Below are positions 1 through 10,383 of a DNA stretch of 64,000 nucleotides, piece after piece; position 1 is the first letter of the stretch; every line of letters starts with the position of its first letter. The notes beneath the pieces are model-generated. The model was not told the DNA's origin and searched no databases. It saw only the letters and a list, made by a program, of their open reading frames with translations. The translations under genes were made by a program, and so were the position numbers. The DNA lies in NCBI RefSeq assembly GCF_018446385.1, contig NW_024589877.1, positions 1 through 64,000 of the forward strand. Direction: 5' to 3'. Source of the DNA: Zingiber officinale (taxonomy: Eukaryota > Streptophyta > Magnoliopsida > Zingiberales > Zingiberaceae).

Positions 1-588
1 TAAACTCCGATAAGACTCGAAATTTTAAATCATGTTATACATTATGGTTAATTTTAGATATTTATGAAAAGTTGGTGACAGTAAAATAAACATTTGTGTT
101 ATGGCTGCAACAAAGTGGAACTCAAAGGATAAATGGAGAGATTTGGAGCTATAATTGTGTCTTTCAGAATTCTGTATAACCAAATTATTAGCCTTTTATT
201 TGGAGAATGTTGAGGAAATATTGAATAAAATGGTTACTAGAATGAGTTCCAATGATTGTTTATGAAAGAAAATATGTAAAAATAATTCCATCATGATTGA
301 TAGATTTTAGTAGTTAAGACAAGCCACTATAATGTAATATCAACTAATTTAAATAATCTGAATGGTATTGACATTACATACAATGGTGAGATAATATCCA
401 CCATGATTTGGTAGTTGATTCCTAATAGTTGGGACACAGTGATTTGTTGTTATTGTAGATATATATGCTCATGCACTAGTCATTCCAGTTGCTTGTTATT
501 TCCAAGAGTGAGCTTATGAATTCAACCAAGAATCTATTTTTCCTTGGATCCAGTGTTAAGTTACTGTAATCATGTATTGCTTTTGAAG
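1..588 (+). other. intron of GWD1 entering the window
   Basis: No coding signal is visible. The stretch is AT-rich and ends at an acceptor AG (587-588) just before the first recognisable GWD1 exon. It is most simply the intron preceding that exon. The upstream exons, which should encode the transit peptide and the N-terminal starch-binding modules, lie outside the window. Confidence 0.6.
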
Positions 589-3500
589 GGATGGAAACAT
601 TCGATGGAGATGTCTAAGCAAAAAGATGATCAGTGGGCACTATTTGCCAAGTCATTTCTTGACAGAACCCGTCTAGCTCTATCAAGCAAGGCAGAATATT
701 ACCATCAAATTTTGCAACCTTCAGCTGAATATCTTGGATCATTGCTTGATGTTGATCCATGGGCGGTATGCAAATTACTCGGAGATTCTTTGAAACATTA
801 ACTATGATAAATTACCTTAATAAGGACCTACCTCTACAGGTAAGCATATTCACGGAAGAAATCATACGTGCTGGATCAGCAGCTTCTTTATCTGCACTTC
901 TTCAGCGACTTGACCCTCTTCTTCGGAAAGTTGCACATTTAGGAAGGTTGTTCAAAAGTTTCATAGTTATTTTTATGTAGTAATATGAGGGTTGTCTGGT
1001 CATCTAAAGTTCAACTATAATATCATAAGTGATCTAATCATTTCTAAGCATGTACTTTGATGCCTTTTAGGTTCTTTCTCTTTTATTTCAATTCCATAAT
1101 TTTTAGCTGGTTGGAACAGCTGGCAGGTCATAAGCCCTGTTGAAGTTGCTGGATATGTTGAAGTCGTAGAAGAATTGCTTGCTGTCCAGAATAAATCATA
1201 TACACAATCAACAATTTTGGTTGCAAAACATGTAAGGGGAGAAGAGGAAATACCAGATGGCACAGTCGCTGTTCTAACACCTGATATGCCAGATGTTCTA
1301 TCTCATGTCTCTGTGCGAGCTAGAAATAGCAAGGTCCTGATTTCATATCAATGCTATGGTTTTCATTCAGAATGAATTTTCATGACTATAGATTACCACT
1401 ATGCAGGTATGCTTTGCTACCTGCTTTGATGACAATATCCTGGATGAGTTTCGGAGGAATTCGGGAAAGCTCTTTCATCTAAAGCCCGCGTCTGATGATA
1501 TTGTATATAGGTAATCTTTAAAGACAATAAAACAATTAAATTTTGCGAACCACTTGTGAAGTACTAGAAATACATGACTTCCTTGATACTATAATCACTG
1601 TTGTCTGTTTGCCTCATTTAGTGAAATAGAAAAAACTGAACCTGAAGATGTGGGTCCAGTTCAAGCTGGAGATGAGCAAGCACCGCCATCGGTGACATTG
1701 GTTAGGAAGCACTTCAGTGGCAAGTATGCCATATCAGCTGAAGAATTTACCAATGAAATGGTTTGTGCTAAAATACATATTTAGCATTTTTTGTTCTTGT
1801 TTTATCAAAGTCACTCTGGTTCCTATAAGGTGAAACTAGAAATCACCTTAAATGTTTGACTTCATTTGCTACTTCTAAAAAAACCCTTGTATTTTATTCA
1901 TTCAACAAGTTGTAATTGTATTTTTTACCCTTAGGTTGGTGCTAAATCGCGGAATATTTCATATCTAAAAGGAAAGGTTCCTTCATGGGTGGGCATTCCC
2001 ACATCAGTCGCTCTACCATTTGGAGTTTTTGAGGAAGTTCTGTCAAATGACATAAACAAGGTGCTTGTTACGTTTAAGCATATCTGCTCTATCATTTAGT
2101 CGTGAATTTTCATTTTAATTGTTTTTTATGGCACGGCCAGGATCTCCTGTAGCCCATTGTATGTATATATATATTCTCTAAGTTGGGCAATCATATACAG
2201 AAATGTATTATGAAATATTATTATTGAGGTGAAAACTCCCTATACATTGAGATGGACATATTTATGTATATATATTCGGATATGTTCATATGGAAAGAAA
2301 ATGCACAACTATTTGGGATTTGAAAGCCTATACTTCACTGTGATCCTAATGAAAAGCTCGTATTCTTGCCAAAATGGTCAGAAATTATTGTTTTTTTTTT
2401 GGCTCCCTCCAGATGAAGAAATACAACCTAGTCTAGAACTCCTACGTGTTTGGGGTGGTGTTGACATGTCTTGGTGATTTGATTATTTATTATCTAGAAA
2501 TTTCATTGAATGTTAGGTTCTTTTTATACTTCTATAAAATCATTATTAATTGTAGTTTTAGTAGATTTAGCAAACCTAGTAAATTATGTTATATATTAAG
2601 AAACTAGACTTTTTAGTTGTCTGTAGGTAGACTTCCTATCTATTATTTCATTTATTCATGTTCCAACAAAGTTATCGATGCCAATGCATGTTTCTTTTCT
2701 CTTGCGAAATTGCCAATTAATTCACAACTTTTTGTGTGCTACCTCATGTGAACCGGAGCCAAAATTTTAGTTCAGTACATTCCTGCCGTAGTTCGACCAA
2801 ACTCATAACCTAACTAAGGCTTATTGTATACATTCTATAGAAGTCCAAGGGGATTCCTCCATCTCACCAAAATTCCCTTCTTGTGAACCTAGCCACAAAG
2901 CTGTCACCACCCTTAGAGGACCTGGGATCTTTCTGCCCCCTCTCTTTCCATTGTCCACTAGAGCACCCAAATATCTTGTGGTGCCTTGTGCGCAGGAAAG
3001 AGTTTGATGGTCTTAGAAAAGATAAATGGTGAAGATAAGAGCATCTGAAGTAGCAGCTTGAGCTTGGTGGTGCACCTGAACTCACTACATGAACTCATTG
3101 CTTCGCCCCTTGGTTAGATTCCATCCATAATTCTTTGATTTGTTATTTTGAAGTGAAAATGGAAGGTTTCAGATTCTTGGTCAGCATAGATAAAAGAACT
3201 AATCAATGAGCTTGTTAGGCTCAACTATTTCTCCAAAATGCTTTAGCTAAGTTAACACTAGCTCACTCACCTAAGCTTATAAAATCTTTTCATGAGTTCA
3301 CTCTTGTTATGAGACTACACTAGGATGTAATAATCCTCCCTACTTAGACTTGATGTCCTTGTCAACTCTCCAGTCGAACAGTTTTTTTCTTTGAATTGCC
3401 ACTTCAACAACTTGGATATATATATCTTTTTGTATAACACATCAAATTTGCATTTGTCGATGCAGGAAATTGTCAGCCAGCTACAATTACTGAAAGAGAA

Positions 3501-6051
3501 GTTGGCTATTGGAGAATTTGATGCACTTCTCAACATAAGAAAGATGATATTGCAGCTGGCATCTCCAATTGAGCTGGTAAAGCTAATCACTATGCACGGT
3601 TTTTTTAATATATTTGTTTAAAATATGCTTTCTTGTCAAAAGGTTAAGTTTGGTTATTAAATAAAGCTTATTCAATGTCACAGAAGATAGGATACTAATG
3701 GGATAAATGGATAAAAAACCTGCGATGGTTCTTCAATTAATTTATGATCGTGTTCTTACTTTGCCAATGGTGAATAGGTTGAAACAAGCATAAAGATTAT
3801 AGCATCCCTTTGGATTACATATTTCCCTAATGGACAAAGGTGTAGTGAAATCTAATTATTCTCCTGTAAAAATAAATCAAGAACCTTTAAGGATTTGAAG
3901 TGTTGTGTTAATACGTTTGATATATATGGACGTGTACTATGTAGTCATATAATTATGTAGTTATATATATGTATTCTGTAGTCATAAAGATTACAAGATG
4001 AAGTTTGATTTAATAATTTTCTGGATAATTTTGTATATATATTATGTAGTCATAATATATATGGACGTGTACTATGTAGTCATATAATTATGTAGTTATA
4101 TATATGTATTCTGTAGTCATAAAGATTACAAGATGAAGTTTGATTTAATAATTTTCTGGATAATTTTGTATATATATTATGTAGTCATAATTAAAACGAT
4201 TTGTAAAATTAGTATATTTATTATTTTTGAACTACTAAAAAACTAGTTACATGAAAATATGAAAAGTTGCTTTTAGTTTACAATACAGAAAATGCATCCC
4301 AAGGGTGGTATGCTGCGATATTAAACCTGACAGGTGTTAAAGCAATGATATTGGGTTTAGTTTTTAAATATTTACAGAATGATTTGTCACCAGACACCAT
4401 TGCTGCTTATTTAGTAACACTTGATTTCACACTGAATCCACTGTCTTTTTAGGTTTTGCCATTTCTGTTTATTCAACCTATTATTGATAAATACTGCTTC
4501 CTTGAACAATGACAATGGAACAATCATCCATGATTCTGCTTCAGGTACAAGAGCTAAAGGGAAAAATGCAGGCATCAGGAATGCCATGGCCTGGTGATGA
4601 GGGTGAACATCGGTGGGAACTTGCTTGGATGGCAATCAAAAGAGTAAGAAAACTTTCCTGATCTGAACTTGAATATTTTGCGAATATTTAGTTTAAATAT
4701 CTTTATTTTTGTTATATATAATGGGTCTAACATGAAGAATACAAATACTTAAATCTCTTGAAACACAGACTTCTGCCATGACATGGGCACTGATTCTGTA
4801 GCTTCCATCCAGTAGGCTCTTCACAAAAACTTACAATGATTTCCTTTTCCTTTTATTGGTCGATTTGGTGTTAAAATTTTTGGACTTGGACATAATTTTA
4901 TGTGCATCCAGTCCAAAGAACTGCCATTTCTTGAAGGATAAATCACTTTAAGCTTTGCTTTTTCTGTTGTACATTGATGGTATACCTATCCATTCAGTGC
5001 TCTGAATCTCTTGGCTTTTGCTATTACCCATGAACACTAAACGGAATGTGCAATTTATCAGTTATAGGATAATTTGAAATTTCCATCTAAGTGAATTACA
5101 AAGCTATGCTACTGGAAATAGTGAACGGTTTATTGTGCTAATATGATAATTCTAGTGCAACAATTTCATAATTCTCCTTGAGTGGCATTGAAAAAAAGAA
5201 CACACTCTAAACACTTGGGTTCATCAAGGTTTGGGCTTCAAAGTGGAATGAGAGAGCATATTTCAGCACAAGGAAAGTCAAGTTGGATCATGACTATTTG
5301 TGCATGGCTGTCTTGGTTCAAGAAATCATTAGTGCTGATTATGCATTTGTCATCCATACTACAAACCCATCATCTGGAGATTCATCTGAAATATATGCCG
5401 AGGTATGCATAAAAATTGTTTTTTCTCCTAAATTCCATGAGCTAAGGCATTCTCCCTTGATTTGCTTTCAAAGGTGGTGAAAGGACTTGGAGAAACTCTT
5501 GTTGGAGCCTACCCAGGCCGGGCATTGAGCTTTGTTTGTAATAAGGACGATCTGAACTCGCCAAAGGTCAATCACTCACCTGCATCATCGTGTCATACCA
5601 TGCGACATTCAAGTATCTCATAGACTGTCTATTTTAGGTACTTGGTTTCCCAAGCAAGCCTATTGGCCTATTCATCAAACAATCAATTATCTTCAGATCT
5701 GATTCTAATGGTGAAGATTTAGAAGGTTATGCAGGTGCTGGTCTGTATGACAGGTTAGTTCATTTTCTCAACCACTCAGCTTTGTGTCCATGTCAACAAA
5801 CTTATTTGGTTTCGTTTACCATGTCAATGTTTATCCAACTCTGCAGTGTGCCCATGGATGAGGAAGAGAAAGTGGTACTCGACTATGTAGCCGACCCATT
5901 AATCATGGATAAGAACTTCCGTAATTCACTACTCTCCAGCATTGCTCGAGCAGGTTATGCGATCGAGGAGCTCTATGGCTCTCCACAGGACATCGAAGGT
6001 GTTGTTAAGGATGGGAAAATCTTTGTCGTCCAAACGAGACCACAGATGTGA
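589..6051 (+). CDS. GWD1: alpha-glucan water dikinase 1 (R1/SEX1 type), C-terminal 12 exons
   Basis: GWD1 puts the beta-phosphate of ATP onto C6 of glucosyl units in starch in the plastid, which opens granules to degradation. Exons read by eye: 589-765, 840-946, 1120-1333, 1407-1510, 1622-1760, 1935-2060, 3466-3576, 4545-4643, 5229-5402, 5474-5566, 5638-5753, 5847-6051. They total 1665 nt, exactly 554 codons plus stop, about 40% of a full GWD1. The phosphohistidine swivel motif (DVLSHVSVRARN) lies in the third exon; the His codon is 1304-1306. The C-terminal ATP-binding part follows, with GEGW-like GMPWPGDEGEHRWE, GLGETLVGAYPGRA and FRSDSNGEDLEGYAGAG, ending in VVQTRPQM as in the family. Every intron is GT-AG. 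No break is seen, so the gene looks functional. The N-terminus lies left of the window. Confidence 0.96.
2061..3465 (+). other. 1.4-kb GWD1 intron
   Basis: This is the longest GWD1 intron seen here. It is AT-rich, with a denser, less AT-rich patch at about 2730-3110 whose origin I do not recognise. No domain or exon-like segment with usable splice sites was found, and the flanking exons join in frame without anything from it. Confidence 0.6.
3921..4190. repeat. 135-bp perfect tandem duplication in a GWD1 intron
   Basis: Copy 1 is 3921-4055 and copy 2 is 4056-4190. The two look identical base for base by eye. The unit is AT-rich and starts at TATATATGGACGTG. It lies between the exons ending at 3576 and starting at 4545, so it does not touch coding sequence. 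Identity of the copies implies a very recent event, or an assembly artefact. Confidence 0.9.
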
Positions 6052-6770
6052 TTCTTTAGGTTCAAAGCTGCTTCACTCGTTCTATTTATCCAAATGACTA
6101 CAAGTACAAAGAATAATTTCTACATTTCACCAATTATACGGACAAATAGAATACAATAAGTTAAATGGCAATCACGATCAATTTACAACACGAGGTCCTC
6201 GTTGCATGAGGCTCAAGATTCTGTATATGCAAGAGCGCAACAGCCATGTCTGATGGGTCCTCTAGTCCCCATGTCTCATGTATATGACACATGGGCTGTA
6301 TCGCTTGAATAGACACTGGCACTGTGAACCATCAAATATTATTCAAATTTTTGGTTGCTTATAAAATCCCAATTGTTAGTATTTTTATCTATGGCATGTT
6401 AATTAAATTCAGTCAAATGCCATTTCTCGGGCACGATTTGTATATAGGAAATCTTTCCACGGAAAATCTTCATCCATGCTCGATGCCCATATTATTGCCC
6501 GTCGTCATCAAAAGACAATAATATTCCACAACAGACCAGTTAAGGAACTCCAATAGATTGCACAGCAAGCCAAAGTTAAAGCTTTTCTTACATTTTAAGC
6601 AAAGTCATGTATCTACTCAAATTTTGTTTTAGATTCCCTGCATATCAATCAAGTAGAGTCAGATGCAAAACCTGTCCCAAAAGTTTATATAAATTTGTTG
6701 CTTTTATATAGCTAATGGGAAGGACAAAAATCCCCCTTTCATATCGTTCTTTCAATTTTTCAATACAACA
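6052..6770 (+). promoter_or_regulatory. GWD1 3' flank and promoter region of the next gene
   Basis: This 719-bp spacer holds the 3' end of GWD1 and the upstream region of the one-exon gene at 6771. A TATA-like box, TATATAAA, is at 6686-6693, about 78 bp before the ATG. That is a plausible distance for a short 5' UTR. No clear polyadenylation signal was identified by eye. Confidence 0.4.
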
Positions 6771-7877
6771 ATGGACAGCCAACCAAGGCAGCAAAAGCCA
6801 TCCCGGTTCTGGTTCCCAATATGGAACCAGACACCAACTCCAACTCAACCAAGCTCTTCATCTTCCCTCGTCATAGAATCTCGATCAAGGTCAACAAGGA
6901 CTTCAACATCTTCACCATCGCCATTACCATCTTCCTCACCAGTGATATCCAGGTACGCACTACAATCATATCAAGAAGCTTCAGTTCCAACAAGTTCTTC
7001 TCCCCCAACTCCATCTCAAGGCGCTCCACAACTTCAACCATCTCAAAGAAACACTACTGAAGAAGTGCACAAGAAAACCATGGCATATACATCGTCAGTA
7101 GCAAATGATCATCCTTCTGATCAAGTACAAGAAGAGTCTGATACATTTACAGAGCTGCACGGTAAGGCAAACAACTCTGAAATCCCACCAGCCAAAGAAG
7201 CAGAAAATGATCTAGGACTAGATTCAAAACTGGCCTATGACGAGCATACAACTATAAAAGTTGAAATTGCAGATGAGATCAGTTCTAAAAATGAAGCCCC
7301 AGAAAAAGTTGGTGAAGCAATTAAAAAGGACCAGAAGAAATTGGATCCGGAATTGAATGAATTCACAGAGAGACCAACTTTTTCATCCAATGAGGTGGCA
7401 AAGAAGGAAACAAAGGTAAATATATCAATGGAAGAACATGCTTCAGGGCTGGATCATATTGAAACAAAGATGGGAGAAGACTCAGTTAAGGATGGATCTG
7501 AGGAGCAAGGAAGCAATCAGATCAAGAAGCTGAATGTTGAAGCTGAAAGCCAACATGCACAAAACATCGTCAACTTGGCAGGTGAAAATAATGGTGCATC
7601 CATGCTGATTGGGCATGAGACGTCAAAGAATGCAGGCTGCCTTGAGACAATACATGAAATTGATAAGCAGAGTAAAAGTATTCATGATGAGGACGAAACT
7701 CAAAGGGAGAGATCACAAGAGAACAATGAGGTTCTTCCAAGCACAAGCATCAACAGCAATGTGCAGAATATTAACAACTCCATAATCCATGACAGCTCCT
7801 GCAGGCAAGAAGATCCTGGAGTTTGCTTGATTTTCTCTGGCAAACCTACTGCTTTTAAACTGATGGAAAAAAACTGA
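6771..7877 (+). CDS. uncharacterised low-complexity, probably disordered protein (368 aa)
   Basis: An uninterrupted single-exon frame runs from ATG 6771 to TGA 7877. I do not recognise a family. Residues 1-20 are aromatic and basic (SRFWFPIWNQ). About 20-100 are Ser/Thr/Pro-rich. About 100-345 are rich in Glu, Lys, Asp and Asn with no evident fold, and the tail turns hydrophobic (PGVCLIFSGKP). No signal peptide, membrane segment or catalytic motif is apparent. A TATA-like box lies 78 bp upstream. The length without stops, the defined ends and the promoter argue for a real gene; the low complexity would hide homology. It could equally be a lineage-restricted gene or the first exon of a longer model, although it ends in its own stop. 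Function is not inferred. Confidence 0.72.
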   Translation: MDSQPRQQKPSRFWFPIWNQTPTPTQPSSSSSLVIESRSRSTRTSTSSPSPLPSSSPVISRYALQSYQEASVPTSSSPPTPSQGAPQLQPSQRNTTEEVHKKTMAYTSSVANDHPSDQVQEESDTFTELHGKANNSEIPPAKEAENDLGLDSKLAYDEHTTIKVEIADEISSKNEAPEKVGEAIKKDQKKLDPELNEFTERPTFSSNEVAKKETKVNISMEEHASGLDHIETKMGEDSVKDGSEEQGSNQIKKLNVEAESQHAQNIVNLAGENNGASMLIGHETSKNAGCLETIHEIDKQSKSIHDEDETQRERSQENNEVLPSTSINSNVQNINNSIIHDSSCRQEDPGVCLIFSGKPTAFKLMEKN

Positions 7878-9517
7878 TTAGTCTGCTCTATAAGAAACAA
7901 ACAAGAATATTATTATGATTATCAGATAGAAATGAATCCACTATGATTGTAATTAAGTGTACTTACTTGATTCATCCGTTATTCATTATGCTAATTTAAG
8001 TTCAATTAGTTTTTTTTTTAATTCAGGAGGCTTTTTAAGTCATTCTATTAATATTATGGCCTTTTTAACAACAACTAGTTAACAACTAACAATAACCATA
8101 CCAACTTATTGCAACAGAATCATTCTTTCTTGCAACCACCTAACATATGAATATGAGTATTAAAGATAAATTAAACATTTATTCACTGATTCATCCATCC
8201 ATCTATTAATATTCATGCATTGGCCATTGTACATTACTCTAACTTGATTTAATATATAGACTATCTAAATCCAAGAGGTCCAATGAACAATAAGATAATA
8301 TTGTAATAATTAAGGGAAAACTTTGGATATATTGAAAAAAAAAAGTTCCAAACTTTTTAGCTGATTCACCCTTATTTTAATTAATTAAGTTCTTGAGGCG
8401 TCCATAGAAGATCACAATAGGCATCAATAGAAGCTTAAATTTATGATCAGGAGCAAATATTTCGTGGTATCAAAGTAAAACCAAGTTTCCAATTGAACAA
8501 CTATGATGGTCTTGCAGCCAAGTTTGAATAGAAGAGAGGAAAAAATACACGATAATAAGAACTACATCGATGAAGAAAAGTTTGTAACCAATAATTCTAT
8601 AGCAATTTGGCATGATATAAGATATTGCAAGAACGAGCAGAAAACAGTCTTTTTTTTTTCCTTGATGGTCATAATGCAGAATCCAAACTGCAGAGGTATA
8701 TTATGCAGCAATATCTATTTTAGTATCGATATCTCTGGAACTCCCACTCACTGTTATCTGCCAATGAGGAAGAAAAAAGAAGGATGTTCCTAAGCATATA
8801 TATAATAAATTTTGAGAAGTTGGGGGTCCATGGTTAATCAAGTGAATCAAGTATTGTCAGGAGTTATAGATCAAAATCTACAAAAACTTGCCAATGTTTC
8901 TTTATATATCAAATGAGCCTGCATGTTGAGACTCTTAACATTGCTCAAAAGAATGTTAAAATTTTACAAGGGTCATTGAAGTTCCAACAAATACAAAACA
9001 CGGCTATTACTAGCTGGATTAGTGGCCTCATCAACAATCAACATTTTTTCCCTAAAAATAATTTCATTGAATAAAGAAAATACTTCTGATTGAATAAAGA
9101 AAATCCTTCATTCAGCTCTATGCAATATATAAGGTGCCTTCTGACTCTTGTCCACAAGATTTTTTTTTTTTTTTTGAGAATCCAACTTATCCTATATAAA
9201 AATAAAGGAAAGTAATTCTCAGTTGAATGTGCAATCGAAGAGCTTGGTGAACTGATCTCCTTTCTCGGAATATGTAAAAATGATTAAACCTAAAAATTAT
9301 AATGATTCCCTATCAAGGGTGAACTTCTTAGTTCTTGAGTTGTATATTTCTGCAATAAAAACAGAAAAAAAAACTAAGCCAACTTTTGCACTAAGAAGCA
9401 GACTGTGTCAAACCAAGCTTGATTTTTTTTTTTCAATAACTAAATAGCATATATAGGTCCGTCGGAAACAAAATCGGAATAGCAAATAGAAACGCTAGAA
9501 TTAGGGTAAACGCATAC
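7878..9517. other. AT-rich intergenic DNA
   Basis: No gene, tRNA or complete repeat is supported here. There are several A or T runs, for example 9162-9175, and a short open frame at 8503-8793 with no coding character. The sequence is simply AT-rich spacer between the one-exon gene and the RBX1 relic. Confidence 0.5.
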
Positions 9518-9997
9518 CCCAAGACACTGCACTCTTCACTACTCGCATTAACCTGATTAGCCTGGCACTCAATGCCAGCACCGTAGAGCCAGCAACGTGA
9601 AGTAATGAACAACAGATCAACCCTAACAACGTAATCAAAATTTTTTAAAAAAATGCAAAACAAATGCTGCGGAAAAAAAAACATAAAATCAAATAGAACC
9701 CATAAAGATCCATGATGTGGTTCCTACAAAGAGCATATTGCACCACGATATCTCGAAAAGGAAAACCATAAAATCGATCCAGGAGACTCGAGTATGCTAG
9801 ATCAAGAAATTAATCCGAAGTGAGCGGAGCACATACCCGAGGCCCTGTGGGAGACAGCATTCCACTTTTTAATCTCGAACCACTTCGGCTTCTTGGAGGA
9901 GGTGGAAGGGGCCAAGGAGGACGGCCGAGCAGACCCGCTGCTCGATTCCTCGCCGGCCGAAACCGTGTCCAAGTCAATGTCAAGAGAGAGAAGCCAT
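9518..9997 (-). pseudogene. RBX1: RBX1 (RING-box protein 1) unprocessed pseudogene, 3' truncated
   Basis: RBX1 is the RING subunit of cullin-RING ubiquitin ligases. On the minus strand an exon-1-like part (9997-9837) has a MASLS start and a Ser-rich stretch, then SKKPKWFEIKKWNAV, the family's hallmark before the first RING cysteine. A GT donor and a T-rich tract ending in CAG enclose an intron (9836-9667). The second part (9666-9518) ends in IECQANQVNASSEECSV, matching the RING segment IECQANQASATSEECTV, and is followed by a GT donor. Decay is clear: the ATG is one base out of frame with the conserved part; LWAW is altered; the CAICRNHIMDLC segment is unrecognisable, so zinc-binding Cys are lost; two bases are missing near the end; and the exons for HAFHFHC to the C-terminus are absent. 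The retained intron means a DNA-level duplicate, not a retrocopy. Confidence 0.8.
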
Positions 9998-10383
9998 GGA
10001 GAGACGGACGGCAGCGCAGAGAGGCGAAAGAGGGAGGAGGCCGAAGAACGACACCGCGCGTCGGCTTGATTTCAGCACCACTCGCCGGAGTTCAGCGAGA
10101 GAAGGAGAGGGGTTGTTGAGGTATAAATAGGCGAAGATTATTATTTTTATTCTCGAGGATATTCAACGCGGATTAATGTGAAAAAAAATCATTAGGATTA
10201 AAGGGTTTAAATCAAACCATTAGGATTAATAATATCCTAATTTCCTTGTATAATTATTTTTTTTACATGGTAAATTTTTAATATATTAATTAGCCCAAGA
10301 CCGTCTCTTCGGCTCCCGAGCCAGCTGTTACACGGGAGAAAGCCTTTCTCCCGTACGTTGGGCGAACAAGAAAGACCTAGACG
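9998..10383. promoter_or_regulatory. short divergent intergenic region
   Basis: This 386-bp spacer separates the RBX1 relic (-) from the four-exon gene (+). The part next to the relic is GC-rich and the middle is AT-rich. A TATAAATA motif at about 10122 reads in the + direction, roughly 260 bp before the ATG at 10384, so it could serve the + gene if the 5' UTR is long. The arrangement resembles an inherited bidirectional promoter, one side of which now drives nothing intact. Confidence 0.35.

Noticed and set aside
8503-8793. A 96-codon open frame between genes.
   Set aside because: AT-rich, no domain, poor start context and no promoter signal.
9820-10119. A + strand open frame rich in Gly and Arg.
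   Set aside because: It is the antisense of the RBX1-like exon on the minus strand, where the family motif is plain.
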